From Rhodoplanes sp. Z2-YC6860 (GTDB lineage Bacteria > Pseudomonadota > Alphaproteobacteria > Rhizobiales > Xanthobacteraceae), in NCBI RefSeq assembly GCF_001579845.1, contig NZ_CP007440.1, forward strand, positions 3,990,029 to 4,054,028: a stretch of 64,000 bases of DNA, read 5' to 3'. Shown here piece by piece: positions 11,434 to 20,901 of the stretch. The notes beneath the pieces are model-generated. The model did no database searches and was not told the origin of the DNA. It saw only the letters and a program-made list of their open reading frames with translations. Made by a program: the position numbers and the translations under genes. Position 1 is the stretch's first letter; every line of letters begins with the position of its first letter.

Positions 11434-11813
11434 GGGCGGCGTCCGGACCATGACCGGTTGGGAGTCCGATCATGGCCCGGCTCCGCTGGAGACCGGCCGG
11501 TGGGACCGGAGAGCCCCCCGCCGGCGGTCAGCCCCCAACTTGGAATTGCTTGATCGTGGTGCCAGGGCTCGAAGGTTTGATCTTGCAGGGCCGCCGACCG
11601 CTTCGCGTCGTGCGTTCGGATGAACGCCCGCGCAAGGTGTGCGAAAAGGCATTCGAACGTTCCGCTGCCCCATCAATTGGCCGTGAAGCAAGCGCGCGGG
11701 CGGTATTCCCATCATGCGCAGTGCGTGGAAAAGCCCAGTTGTTGGCGACGGCGGCAGCCGCGTAACGTAGCGAACCTCACATCACGATGAGGCGCGTCGA
11801 GGAAACGGCATCC
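11434..11813 (+). other. Non-coding gap before the amidohydrolase
   Basis: This 380-base stretch contains only short open frames with no start signals or protein-like pattern. The last 15 bases hold the amidohydrolase ribosome-binding site (GAGGAA). I see no terminator with a T-run and no recognisable repeat; it presumably carries the promoter for the amidohydrolase and the following Bug genes. Confidence 0.4.
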
Positions 11814-13190
11814 ATGAAATCTACGCTCATCAAATGCGGCTGGCTCGTCACGCTCGATCCGTCGATCGGCGAGATGAAGGGCGGCGAGCTGCTCGTCGCG
11901 GGCAACACCATCAAAGCCGTTGGCCGGAACCTGAACGCCAGTGCCGACGAAACCATCGACGCCTCCGAGAAGATCGTGATGCCGGGCCTGGTCAATGCCC
12001 ACATGCACACCTGGGAGACGGCGCTGCGCGGCATCGGCGCCGAATGGATGTCGGCCGACTACTTCAAGCACGTGCATTCAAACTTGGCGACGCGCTACAA
12101 GCCCGAGGACAACTACATCGCCAACTACATGGGAGCGCTCGCGCAGATCGACGCCGGCGTCACCACGCTGGTCGACTGGTGCCACAACATCACCAGCATC
12201 GAGCACGCCGAGCGCGCGGTGGACGGCCTGATCGACAGCGGCATCCGCGCGGTGTTTGCCCACGGCACCGCGAAGCCGATCGGACTCGAGAAAGGCACAC
12301 CGTTCACCCATGTGCCGCATCCGCGCGAGCGGATCGAGGCGCTCCGCAAGGGCCGGCTTGCAAGCGACGACGCCCGCGTCACGCTCGCCATGGCCATCCT
12401 GGGACCCGACTGGGGCGCCTGGGAGGTGGTCGAGCACGACATCAAAATGGCGCGCGAGTTCGGCCTTGTGTCGTCGTCGCACACGCGGCGGCGCGAGGAC
12501 TGCGTGGTGCCGGACGGCTACAAGCGTATGGCCAAGGCGGGGCTGCTCGGGCCTGACCACAACCTCGTGCACGGCACGAGCTACGACACCGCGGACCTTC
12601 GCACCGTGGTCGACAACGGCGCCACGCTCACCTCGACCGTGCTGGTCGAATTGCACCATCACATCGGCGACGCCATGGTCGCGGCCTATCGCGAGCAGGG
12701 CGGGCTGCCGTCGCTTGGCATCGACGTGGAGCTCTACGCCTCGGGCCAGATGTTCCGCGAGATGCAGGCAGGCCTTCTGTTCGCCCGCGGCAAGGAGGTC
12801 CGCAACAATGCGCTGCGCGGCAACTCGCCGCTAACGAAAAATCCAGTGCGCTCGCGCGAGGCGCTGGAATGGGCCACGATCAATGGCGCAAAGGCGTTCC
12901 GGCTCGACAGCAGGATCGGCACGCTCACGCCCGGCAAGAAGGCCGACATCGTGATGCTGAACGCCGACGACGTGAACATGGTGCCGGTCTACGACCCGAT
13001 CTATTCGATTGTCGAGATTGCGGGCGCCGGCAACGTCGATACCGTCATCATCGATGGCGAGATCCGCAAGCGGAACGGCAAGCTCACGGTCGACGCCGCG
13101 ACGCTGAAACGAAGAACCGCAGAGCTGAAGGAGTCTGGCCTGCGCATCATGCAAGACGGCAACTATCGCGTGGCTGGCGCGCCGAACTGA
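11814..13190 (+). CDS. Metal-dependent amidohydrolase (AtzA/TrzN/SsnA-type chlorohydrolase family)
   Basis: A 458-residue cytoplasmic hydrolase of the amidohydrolase superfamily. The N-terminal metal-binding HxH is in LVNAHMHTWE (residues 63-65); later ligands are visible in SSHTRRRED, LVHGTSYD and SLGIDVELYASGQ (the catalytic Asp). A C-terminal small beta domain with KKADIVMLNADD is typical. Substrates in this group include deaminated purines, pyrimidines, guanidines and s-triazines; the precise one cannot be read. Start: an upstream in-frame ATG at 11787 exists, but 11814 has GAGGAA nine bases upstream and begins the conserved fold. It lies in line with four Bug genes, suggesting that one may import its substrate. 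Confidence 0.9.
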   Translation: MKSTLIKCGWLVTLDPSIGEMKGGELLVAGNTIKAVGRNLNASADETIDASEKIVMPGLVNAHMHTWETALRGIGAEWMSADYFKHVHSNLATRYKPEDNYIANYMGALAQIDAGVTTLVDWCHNITSIEHAERAVDGLIDSGIRAVFAHGTAKPIGLEKGTPFTHVPHPRERIEALRKGRLASDDARVTLAMAILGPDWGAWEVVEHDIKMAREFGLVSSSHTRRREDCVVPDGYKRMAKAGLLGPDHNLVHGTSYDTADLRTVVDNGATLTSTVLVELHHHIGDAMVAAYREQGGLPSLGIDVELYASGQMFREMQAGLLFARGKEVRNNALRGNSPLTKNPVRSREALEWATINGAKAFRLDSRIGTLTPGKKADIVMLNADDVNMVPVYDPIYSIVEIAGAGNVDTVIIDGEIRKRNGKLTVDAATLKRRTAELKESGLRIMQDGNYRVAGAPN

Positions 13191-13221
13191 GCCGGCAAAC
13201 TTAGACGCAGAGGGGACGAAC

Positions 13222-14196
13222 ATGTCGAAGAGGATCACGCGCCGCGCGGCGATCGCGGGCTTGTCGGCGGTGACCGTTGCGCCCGCCTATGCGCAGTCGG
13301 CGCGGCCGGAAGGCACCGTCACGATCGCGCATGGCTTCACGCCTGGCGGCAATGTCGATCTCACCGCGCGTCTGATCGCGGAACGGCTTGCGGCGCGCCT
13401 GAACCAGCAGTTCGTGGTCGAACCGAGACCGGGCGCAGGCGGCTCGACTGCGGCCGCGTCCGTGGCGCGGGCTGCGCCGGACGGCAAGACGCTGTTTCTC
13501 GCAGCCGGCGGCCACGCGGTGTCGGCCGCGATCTACAAGTCGCTGCCATACCGGCCGCTGGAGGACTTTTCCTGGATCAGCATGCTGTCGGATTTTCCTT
13601 TCGTGTTCGTCACCTATCCGGATCATCCGGCGAAGAATCTCGCCGAGTTCGTTCGGAGCGCCAAGGCCGAGCCGTCAAAGCTTCTTTGCGCGACGCCCGG
13701 CAACGGCACCGGACAGCATCTCGCGCTTGAGCTGTTTGCGGCGACCGCCGGCATCAAGATCCAGCACGTGCCGTATCGCGGCTCGCCGCAGGCCGCGACC
13801 GATCTGCTCGGCAAGCGCGTCGATGCCTTGATGGACAACATGACGGTGGTGGCCGAGATGGTGCGCGACGGCCGCATGCGCGCGCTTGGCATCACCGGAC
13901 CGCAGCGTTTCTTCGCGCTGCCGGACGTGCCGACATTCGCCGAAGGGGGTGTCACAGATTACGCGGTGACATCATGGCTTGGGCTCGCAGGGCCTGCCGG
14001 CATGCCGCAGCCGATGGTGGAGAAGCTCAACGCCGAAGTGGCGGCGAGCCTTGCCGAGCCAGAGACCGTCGAGCGCATCAGGAAGATCGGAGCCGATCCG
14101 CGGCCGACCACGCCCGACGGCTATCGCTCGCGCGTCGCCTCCGACATCGCGAAATGGACCAAGGTGATCGCCGACGCGGGCATCGAGCGCATCTAG
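13222..14196 (+). CDS. TctC/Bug-family binding protein (Bug 2), Tat-like signal
   Basis: A 324-residue Bug-family receptor. The leader KRITRRAAIAGLSAV carries twin arginines followed by a hydrophobic stretch ending in APAYA, so Tat export is likely, unlike its neighbours. Mature features include IAHGFTPGGNVDLTARL, the family ligand loop, and VVEPRPGAGGSTAAASVA. It follows the amidohydrolase by 31 bases with GAGGGGA before the ATG and is probably cotranscribed with it. Ligand unknown. Confidence 0.9.
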   Translation: MSKRITRRAAIAGLSAVTVAPAYAQSARPEGTVTIAHGFTPGGNVDLTARLIAERLAARLNQQFVVEPRPGAGGSTAAASVARAAPDGKTLFLAAGGHAVSAAIYKSLPYRPLEDFSWISMLSDFPFVFVTYPDHPAKNLAEFVRSAKAEPSKLLCATPGNGTGQHLALELFAATAGIKIQHVPYRGSPQAATDLLGKRVDALMDNMTVVAEMVRDGRMRALGITGPQRFFALPDVPTFAEGGVTDYAVTSWLGLAGPAGMPQPMVEKLNAEVAASLAEPETVERIRKIGADPRPTTPDGYRSRVASDIAKWTKVIADAGIERI

Positions 14197-14255
14197 CCAG
14201 GGTTTTCCCGGCACGGCTCTTGCTTGAAAGACCCCGATTCAACGGAGAATTCCTC

Positions 14256-15222
14256 GTGCGCCGTCTCCTTCTCGCCACCGCGATCCTGGCCGCTGACCGC
14301 CGCAAATGCTCAAGCTTTTGCGGAGTCCTGGCCGACACGACCCATTCGCGCCATCATCCCGTTCGGTCCGGGCAGCGCCGTCGACGTCGTGCCGCGGATT
14401 GTTTTCGAACAGATGGCCAGGCAACTCGGCCAGCCGATCGTGGTCGAGAACCGCGCCGGTGCGGGTGGCACGCTCGGTTCCTCGCTGGTCGCGAAGGCTG
14501 ACCCGGACGGCTACACGATGCTGGTGCATTCGGCGGCGCATGCCATCACACCGGCGCTCTACCCCAATCTCAACTACAGCGTGGAGCGCGATTTCGTCAC
14601 CGTGGGTGCCATCGGCAGCGTACCGAACATCATGATCATGTCGCCGTCGAAGGGCTTCAAGACGGTCCAGGAGTACGTCGCGGCCTCGAAGGCCAAGCCG
14701 GGCTCTGCGACTTACGCGTCGCTCGGTGTCGGCTCTGCGGTGCAGATGAGCGCCGAGCGCTTTCGCATGAGCGCGGGCTTCGACGCCGTGATGGTGCCGT
14801 TCAAGGGCGGCGCCGAGGGCATCACCGAAGTGATGGCCGGTCGTGTCGATTTCTATTTCTGTCCGATCGCGACGGCGCTGCCGCATGTCAAGGAAGGCCG
14901 GCTGCTCGGTCTTGCTGTGTCGAGCCCGCGGCGCGCCGAGGCGCTGCCGGAGATTCCGACCACGCTGGAATCCGGCTATCCGGATTCCGACTACACGTTC
15001 TGGATGGGCGTCTTCATGCCGGCCAAGACTCCGCCAGACATCGTCGCGAAATTCCATCAAGAGATGGTCAAAGCGCTCGACGCGCCCGCCGTGAAGGAAA
15101 AGCTCAAGACGCTCGGCGTCGAGTCGATGCCGCTTTCACCCGCGCAGTTCGACGCGCAGGTGAAAAGGGAAATCGGCACGTATTCGGTGTTCGCCAAAGC
15201 CGCCGGCATGACGGTAAACTGA
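14256..15222 (+). CDS. TctC/Bug-family binding protein (Bug 3), frameshifted in its signal peptide
   Basis: The Bug-family mature domain (SWPTRPIRAIIPFGPGSA onwards) is intact and ends at 15222. The GTG at 14256 has GGAG upstream and encodes VRRLLLATAILA, a good signal-peptide start, but in a different frame. One extra G (or loss of two bases) near 14289-14292 shifts to LTAANAQAFAESWP, the natural continuation of that signal. Read uninterrupted, the mature frame opens only from a TTG at 14224 without a ribosome-binding site and a poor leader (KDPDSTENSSCAV). So either the gene is broken for export, or the base is a sequencing error. The mature part shows no other damage. Confidence 0.78.
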
Positions 15223-15248
15223 GCCGGAAGAGCAGGGACCTGGAACCA

Positions 15249-16229
15249 ATGAAAGTACGGAAGACCGCGGCGGTTGCTGCGCCGCTGGTTGCGGCAATCG
15301 TTTTTGTCACCAGCAGTCTGGCGCAGCCGAACGCCTGGCCGCAGCAGCCGGTCAAGATCGTGGTTGGTCTGGCTGCCGGCGGATTGACCGACACCATCAC
15401 GCGCATTATCGCCCAGCCGCTTGGCGAACAGCTCGGCCAGCCGATGGTGGTCGAGAACCGGCCTGGAGCGGCTGGCACGATCGCAGCCGAAGTCGTCGCC
15501 CGCGGCCCCGCCGACGGTTACACGCTGGTGATGGGCAACCTGCCGCAGATGGTCATCCTCCCGGCGATGCAGACCACGAAATACGATCCGCTGAAGGACT
15601 TCGCGCCGATCAGCCTCGTCGGCAGCAATCCCTTCGTGCTCTGCGTCAATCCGAAACTGCCGGTGCACACGCTTGCCGAGTTCATCGCCTATGTGAAAGC
15701 GCGGCCGGGCCAGCTCGCCTTCGGGTCCGGCGGCATCGGCAACGGCACGCATCTGTCGATGGCGTATTTTCTCAAGCTCGCCGGCCTCGACATGATTCAC
15801 GTGCCCTACAAGGGCGGCGCGCCGGCCATGGCCGATCTCGTCGCGGGCCATGTGGTGGCGAATTTCTCGAGCTCGTCGGACGCGCTGCCGCAGGTGAGGG
15901 CGGGCACGGTGCGGGCGATCGCGGTGTCGAGCGGTACACGCTGGCCGAAGCTGCCGGATGTGCCGACCGTCAGCGAACTCGGCTATCCGACGTTCAAGAC
16001 CATCACCTGGAACGGCTTGATGGCGCCTGCAAAAACTCCGAAGGAGATTGTCAGCCGCGTTGCCGCAGAGGTGGCGCGTGCCGTGAAGGAGCCGGCCGTC
16101 ATCGAGCACATGGGCAACCAGGGCATCGATCCGATCGGCAGCACGCCGGAGGAGTTTGCGGCGGCGATCAAGGACGACGTCGCCCTCTGGACCGAGGCGG
16201 TGAATGCAGCCGGCGTGAAGGGGCAGTAG
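15249..16229 (+). CDS. TctC/Bug-family binding protein (Bug 4)
   Basis: A 326-residue Bug-family receptor with a Sec signal peptide (hydrophobic residues 8-22, cleavage after SLAQ). Mature signatures are QPVKIVVGLAAGGLTDTITR, VVENRPGAAGTIAAEVVA and HVPYKGGAPAMADL near residue 180. It follows Bug 3 by 26 bases. Its stop codon is one end of an 18-base palindrome shared with the convergent next gene. Ligand unknown; no membrane partner in the window. Confidence 0.92.
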   Translation: MKVRKTAAVAAPLVAAIVFVTSSLAQPNAWPQQPVKIVVGLAAGGLTDTITRIIAQPLGEQLGQPMVVENRPGAAGTIAAEVVARGPADGYTLVMGNLPQMVILPAMQTTKYDPLKDFAPISLVGSNPFVLCVNPKLPVHTLAEFIAYVKARPGQLAFGSGGIGNGTHLSMAYFLKLAGLDMIHVPYKGGAPAMADLVAGHVVANFSSSSDALPQVRAGTVRAIAVSSGTRWPKLPDVPTVSELGYPTFKTITWNGLMAPAKTPKEIVSRVAAEVARAVKEPAVIEHMGNQGIDPIGSTPEEFAAAIKDDVALWTEAVNAAGVKGQ

Positions 16230-16244
16230 CGCCGCGCGGCGCTA
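16227..16244. terminator. 18-bp perfect palindrome between convergent Bug genes
   Basis: TAGCGCCGCGCGGCGCTA is a perfect palindrome whose two ends are the TAG stop codons of the genes on each strand. It could form a very stable hairpin in either transcript and serve as a shared terminator, though there is no T-run on either side. Confidence 0.5.
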
Positions 16245-17225
16245 TTGCGTCTGGATGCCGGCGGCCTTGACGACCTCCGGCCAGCGTTTCAATTCGCTCT
16301 TGATGAAGTTGTCGAACTGCTGGGCCGAGCCGCCAACGATATCGGCGGCCTGCTGGTCTGATATGGCGCTTCGCACGGCGGGCGTCTGCAGCACCTGATT
16401 GAAGATGCCGTTGATGCGGGCCACAAGCGCCGGATCCATGCCGGCCGGCCCCGCGATGCCGTGCCAGACCGCGACGTCGAAGTCCGGGATGGTCTTGCCC
16501 ACGGGCGGTGTGTCGGGAAGCTGCGGCATCGGCCGCATCGAAATGCCGGCCAACGCCCGCACCTTGCCTTGTCTGATCTGCCCGAGCGCGGTCGACACGG
16601 TGATGATCGCCGTGTCGGCTTCGTCCTTGAGCAACGATGTCAGCATCTCCGAACCCGAACGATAGACGACATTGACCTGCTCGATCCCGGCTTGCCGGTT
16701 GAGATACTCCATGAACAGGTGCGTCCAATTGCCGACGCCCGCCGACGCATAATTGAACTTGCGCGGCTGCGCTTTGGCAGCTGTGGTGAACTCCGGCAAC
16801 GTCGTGTAGGGCAACGAGGATCGGATCAGCACCACGGCCGGCAGATTGGCGGCATGGATGATCGGGGTGAAGGCGGTGTTCGGGTCGTAGGGCGGCTTGG
16901 CGCCGAGCACGTGCGACACCGCGTTGGGGCCGACCTCGGCGAGGAACAGCGTGTAGCCATCAGGCTTCTCGCGCGCCACCGCTGCGGCCGCAATGGTACC
17001 GCCGGCGCCGGGCCGGTTCTCGACGATCAGCGGCTGACCGTTAGCGAATTGCGAAAAGCCGTTGGAGAGATTGCGCGACAGCGTATCGGCCGCGCCGCCC
17101 GCACCGACAGTGACCAAGAGCCGGACCGGATGGTCGGGCCATTGCGACACCGGTTGTGCGAAAGTCTGAAGCGGCCACGCCAAAGCCGCGGCGCCAATGA
17201 GCGTAAGAAATATCCGCCGACGCAT
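16242..17225 (-). CDS. TctC/Bug-family binding protein (Bug 5)
   Basis: A 327-residue Bug-family receptor on the opposite strand to Bugs 1-4. Signal peptide MRRRIFLTLIGAAALAWPL ends in TFAQ. Mature part begins with WPDHPVRLLVTVGAGGAAD and shows VENRPGAGGTIAAAAVAREK and NYASAGVGNWTHLFMEY. It converges on Bug 4 and its start faces the end of erpA, with 65 bases between. Ligand unknown. Confidence 0.92.
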   Translation of the reverse strand: MRRRIFLTLIGAAALAWPLQTFAQPVSQWPDHPVRLLVTVGAGGAADTLSRNLSNGFSQFANGQPLIVENRPGAGGTIAAAAVAREKPDGYTLFLAEVGPNAVSHVLGAKPPYDPNTAFTPIIHAANLPAVVLIRSSLPYTTLPEFTTAAKAQPRKFNYASAGVGNWTHLFMEYLNRQAGIEQVNVVYRSGSEMLTSLLKDEADTAIITVSTALGQIRQGKVRALAGISMRPMPQLPDTPPVGKTIPDFDVAVWHGIAGPAGMDPALVARINGIFNQVLQTPAVRSAISDQQAADIVGGSAQQFDNFIKSELKRWPEVVKAAGIQTQ

Positions 17226-17290
17226 GCTTGCCCCCAGGTCAGCGGAAGCAATGGTAGCAATCAGACAGGCGTGCGGGAAGGCGGGTCGGA

Positions 17291-17617
17291 TCAGAGCGAG
17301 AAGCTTGTCCCGCAGCCGCAGGACGCCTTGGCCTGCGGGTTGTTGACCTTGAACGAGGCGCCGATCAGGTCTTCGACGAAGTCGACCTCCGAGCCCGCCA
17401 GGTACTGCAGCGAAATCGAGTCGACCAGCATGGTGACGCCGTTGCGCTCGACGGTTTGGTCGTCGTCCGCTTTGGTGTTCTCGACGTCAAATTTGTATTG
17501 AAAGCCCGAGCAGCCGCCGCCCAAGACGCTCAGTCTCAGCATCGCGCCGGCAGGTTCGGCCTTCAGAATTTCGCCGATCCGCCGCGCCGCGCGTTCCGTG
17601 ATCGTGACCTCGGTCAT
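17291..17617 (-). CDS. erpA: Iron-sulfur cluster insertion protein ErpA (A-type carrier)
   Basis: A-type carrier that delivers Fe-S clusters to apoproteins; 108 residues from the ATG at 17617. The three ligand cysteines are present: one in LSVLGGGCSGFQYKF and the pair in ASCGCGTSF at the C-terminus. The FVEDLIGASFKVNNPQAKASC stretch is typical. Upstream in-frame ATGs at 17629 and 17731 exist; 17617 is chosen because the family begins with T-V-T-I-TERAA-like residues right after Met and GGAAG precedes it. The gene is divergent from dgt, an arrangement common in Hyphomicrobiales. Confidence 0.9.
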   Translation of the reverse strand: MTEVTITERAARRIGEILKAEPAGAMLRLSVLGGGCSGFQYKFDVENTKADDDQTVERNGVTMLVDSISLQYLAGSEVDFVEDLIGASFKVNNPQAKASCGCGTSFSL

Positions 17618-17729
17618 CGTCGCTTCCATCGTTCCGGGGCGCCGTCGAGACTCAGGGTTGCATCCGCGCCCGAATGATAGGTAAGTGCGGCGACGGCCAA
17701 GGTCAATTGAGCGGATTCGGGCGGATTTC

Positions 17730-18929
17730 ATGGCGAATGCGGCAATCGCGCCCTATGCCTCCGACCCGGCAAAAAGCCGTGGCCGGCTTGTGGCCGAGCC
17801 GCCGAGCGCCACGCGCAGCGATTTCCGGCGCGATTGCGACCGCATCATCCATTCCGCCGCGTTCCGCAGGCTTGCCTACAAGACGCAGGTCTTCGTCTTC
17901 CACGAAGGCGACCATTTCCGCACCCGGCTGACCCACACTTTGGAAGTGACCCAAGTGGCGCGATCCATCGCGCGCGCGCTCGGCCTTGCCGAGGACCTGG
18001 CCGAGGCCTCGGCGCTCGGCCATGACTTGGGCCACACGCCGTTCGGCCATGCCGGCGAGCGCGCACTCGACCAGTGCCTGGCGCTGTTCGGCGGCTTCGA
18101 TCACAACGCCCAGACCTTGCGCGTCGTCACGTCTCTGGAGCGTCGTTATGCCAACTTCGATGGCCTCAATCTGACCTGGGAAACGCTCGAAGGTCTGGTC
18201 AAACACAACGGTCCGTTGACCGACAGTGCCGGCCAGCCGGTGGAGCGCTACCGCGAGGACGAGTTGCCGCGCGGCATTGCGGACTACAACCGCATGCACG
18301 ATCTCGAACTGTGGAGCTTTGCGAGCGTCGAAGCGCAGGCCGCCGCGATCGCCGACGACATCGCCTATGACGCCCACGACATCGACGATGGGCTTCGCGC
18401 CGGCGTGTTCGAGATCTCCGACCTGAAGAATCTGCCGTTGATCGATGACATCCTGCGCGACATTGCGCGCGACCATCCGCGGCTCGATCCGCCGCGTCAT
18501 GCCCACGAACTGGTGCGCCGGGTGATCACGCGGATGATCGAGGATGTCATTGGTGAAAGCCGCAGGCGGCTCGAGGCGCTCAACCCGGCCTCGGTGACGG
18601 ATGTGCGCCAAGCCGGCAAGCCGGTGGTCGGCTTTTCGTCAAATTTTGCGGCGGCCGACCGCGCCATCAAGGATTTCCTCTATCCGAGGCTCTACCGTCA
18701 CGATCGCGTCATGCGGATCATGACGGAGGCCGAAGCCGTGGTGCGGCGGCTGTTCGAGCGCTTTGTGGACAAGCCCTCCGACATGCCGGCCGAATGGCTC
18801 GCGGACCTCGAACCGGGCGACGCCATCGGCCGGGCGCTCCGGATCGCCGACTACATCGCCGGCATGACCGACCGCTATGCCATCGGCGAGCACGAGAGGC
18901 TTCTCGGCTCGACACCGGAGCTGCGGTAG
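17730..18929 (+). CDS. dgt: dGTP triphosphohydrolase-like protein (HD domain)
   Basis: Hydrolyses dNTPs to nucleoside and triphosphate, shaping nucleotide pools. From the ATG at 17730 it is 399 residues. HD-domain ligands are visible: H in RLTHTLEV, the HD pair in [14 protein letters not shown], and the distal Asp in [14 protein letters not shown]. The N-terminal region [23 protein letters not shown] is characteristic of the family. An earlier in-frame ATG at 17685 would add 15 residues that do not look conserved. Its stop codon is followed immediately by a tRNA-like remnant, then argS. Confidence 0.92.
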   Translation: MANAAIAPYASDPAKSRGRLVAEPPSATRSDFRRDCDRIIHSAAFRRLAYKTQVFVFHEGDHFRTRLTHTLEVTQVARSIARALGLAEDLAEASALGHDLGHTPFGHAGERALDQCLALFGGFDHNAQTLRVVTSLERRYANFDGLNLTWETLEGLVKHNGPLTDSAGQPVERYREDELPRGIADYNRMHDLELWSFASVEAQAAAIADDIAYDAHDIDDGLRAGVFEISDLKNLPLIDDILRDIARDHPRLDPPRHAHELVRRVITRMIEDVIGESRRRLEALNPASVTDVRQAGKPVVGFSSNFAAADRAIKDFLYPRLYRHDRVMRIMTEAEAVVRRLFERFVDKPSDMPAEWLADLEPGDAIGRALRIADYIAGMTDRYAIGEHERLLGSTPELR

Positions 18930-18931
18930 CT

Positions 18932-18981
18932 TGGCTCAGCGGGAGGGCGTTCCCTTCACACGGGAGAGGTCGTAGGTTCAA
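18932..18981 (+). pseudogene. tRNA-Val(CAC)-like fragment, truncated
   Basis: Bases fold as a tRNA D arm (GCTC 18934-18937 with GGGC 18945-18948), an anticodon arm (TTCCC/GGGAG, loop TTCACAC, anticodon CAC at 18957-18959), a five-base variable loop and the 5' half of a T arm ending GTAGGTTCAA. The 3' half of the T stem does not pair, and neither flank can form an acceptor stem; the 5' side runs straight into the dgt stop codon. It is therefore a remnant, not a functional tRNA. Confidence 0.55.
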
Positions 18982-19033
18982 AGGCAGCTTCGGCCTCGCC
19001 CCCCACACGACGATTTGCTATCACCCGCGCCGC

Positions 19034-20803
19034 ATGAACGTTTTCCAGGTCTTCACCCACCACGTCCGCACCGCCGTCGAAGCGCTGGCCAAGGCCGGCG
19101 CTGTTCCAGCGGGCCTCGATCTGTCGCGTATCGTCGTCGAGCCGCCGCGCGAAGCGAGTCACGGCGATCTGGCGACCAACGCCGCCATGGCGCTCGCCAA
19201 GGATGCCGGCATGAAGCCGCGCGACTTGGCCGAGAAAATCGCGGCGGAACTCGCCAAGCTGCCGGAGGTCAAGAAGACCGAGATCGCGGGCCCGGGCTTC
19301 ATCAATCTGGCGCTCGATCCGTCGGTGTGGCGCGAGGCGCTGGCGGATGCGATCCGCGCTGGAGCGGATTACGGCAAGAGCACCATCGGCGCCGGCAAGC
19401 CGGTGAACGTGGAATATGTCTCGGCCAATCCGACCGGTCCGATGCATGTCGGACATTGCCGTGGTGCGGTGTTCGGCGATGCGCTTGCGAACCTGCTCGC
19501 GTTCTCGGGCTTTGGCGTGACCCGCGAGTACTACATCAACGACGCCGGCGCCCAGGTCGATGTGCTGGCGCGCTCGGCGTTCCTGCGCTACCGCGAGGCG
19601 CTCGGCGAGAACATCGGCGAGATTCCGGAGGGCTTCTATCCCGGCGACTATCTGAAGCCGGTCGGCGAGGCGCTCAAGGCCGAGTTCGGCGACAAGCTCA
19701 AGGCCATGAGCGAAGACAAATGGCTGCCGCTGGTTCGCGGCAAAGCCATCGCCATGATGATGACCGCGATCAAGGAAGACCTGGCCGCGCTCAACGTGCA
19801 GCACAATGTGTTCTTCTCCGAGCGCTCGCTCATTGAAGGGGCCGATCAGGTCGGCGCCACGATCGATGACTTGCGCGCCAAGGGGCAGGTCTATGAAGGC
19901 CGGCTGCCGCCGCCCAAGGGCGCGCCTGTCGAAGACTACGAGGACCGCGAGCAAACGCTGTTCCGCGCCACTGCGTTCGGCGACGACGTCGACCGCCCGC
20001 TGAAGAAGTCGGACGGCAGCTACACGTACTTTGCCTCCGACATCGCCTATCACAAGTCGAAGTTCGATCGCGGCTTCCGCGACATGATCGATGTGTGGGG
20101 CGCCGATCACGGCGGCTACATCAAGCGCATGAAGGCCGCCGTGAAGGCGGTGAGCGGCGATACGGCTGAGCTCGACGTCAAGATCGTTCAGCTCGTGAAG
20201 CTCAGCCGCAACGGCATCGAAGTGAAGATGTCGAAGCGCTCCGGTGAGTTCGTGACGCTGCGCGAAGTGGTGGAGGAGGTGGGCCGCGACGCGGTGCGGT
20301 TCATGATGCTCTACCGCAAGAACGACGCGGTGCTGGATTTCGACTTGGCCAAGGTGATCGAGCAGTCGAAAGACAATCCGGTCTTCTATGTGCAGTACGG
20401 CCACGCCCGCGGCCATTCGATCTTCCGCAACGCCGCCGAGCAGATGCCCGGCCTGCCGATCGATGCGGCCAACTGCACGGTCGATCTCGCCAAGGCCGAG
20501 CTCAACCGGCTCGACGACTCGGCTGAATTATCGATCATGCGCAAGATCGCGCTGTACCCAAGGCTCGTCGAAGCCGCCGCGGTGGCCCATGAGCCCCACC
20601 GGGTGGCTTTCTACCTCTATGATTTGGCAAGCGAATTTCATGCCCAATGGACAAGAGGGACAAATTCGCCTCATTTACGCTTCATTATCCTCGATGATCC
20701 ATTACTTACTGTGGCCCGCCTCGCACTGGTCCAAGGCGTGGTCACCGTTCTCGCCTCGGGGTTGAGGATGCTAGGGGTCGGGGCGCCTGGGGAGATGCGG
20801 TAA
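19034..20803 (+). CDS. argS: Arginyl-tRNA synthetase
   Basis: Class I synthetase charging tRNA-Arg; 589 residues from the ATG at 19034. The HIGH motif is HVGHCRG near residue 140 and the KMSKS-like loop is [10 protein letters not shown] near 400; the N-terminal additional domain (residues 1-90) and C-terminal DALR anticodon-binding domain are both complete. The open frame extends upstream to 18794 through dgt in another frame, but only the ATG at 19034 starts the conserved N-terminus. It lies between dgt and the SPOR gene in a conserved Hyphomicrobiales order. Confidence 0.96.
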   Translation: MNVFQVFTHHVRTAVEALAKAGAVPAGLDLSRIVVEPPREASHGDLATNAAMALAKDAGMKPRDLAEKIAAELAKLPEVKKTEIAGPGFINLALDPSVWREALADAIRAGADYGKSTIGAGKPVNVEYVSANPTGPMHVGHCRGAVFGDALANLLAFSGFGVTREYYINDAGAQVDVLARSAFLRYREALGENIGEIPEGFYPGDYLKPVGEALKAEFGDKLKAMSEDKWLPLVRGKAIAMMMTAIKEDLAALNVQHNVFFSERSLIEGADQVGATIDDLRAKGQVYEGRLPPPKGAPVEDYEDREQTLFRATAFGDDVDRPLKKSDGSYTYFASDIAYHKSKFDRGFRDMIDVWGADHGGYIKRMKAAVKAVSGDTAELDVKIVQLVKLSRNGIEVKMSKRSGEFVTLREVVEEVGRDAVRFMMLYRKNDAVLDFDLAKVIEQSKDNPVFYVQYGHARGHSIFRNAAEQMPGLPIDAANCTVDLAKAELNRLDDSAELSIMRKIALYPRLVEAAAVAHEPHRVAFYLYDLASEFHAQWTRGTNSPHLRFIILDDPLLTVARLALVQGVVTVLASGLRMLGVGAPGEMR

Positions 20804-20901
20804 CTCGGAGCCTATTGGCGCGGTCCATGCAGAGGGGCATGGGCTGGGACCTTGGCCTGGACGGCCTCACGGCCGCCGAGAGTACCGGAATCGGATTTAG
20901 T

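Noticed and set aside
11472-11765. A 97-residue plus-strand frame
   Set aside because: No ribosome-binding site, random residue pattern, in an intergenic gap.
18932-18981. A functional tRNA gene
   Set aside because: T-arm and acceptor stems cannot pair and no CCA end is present; treated as a remnant.
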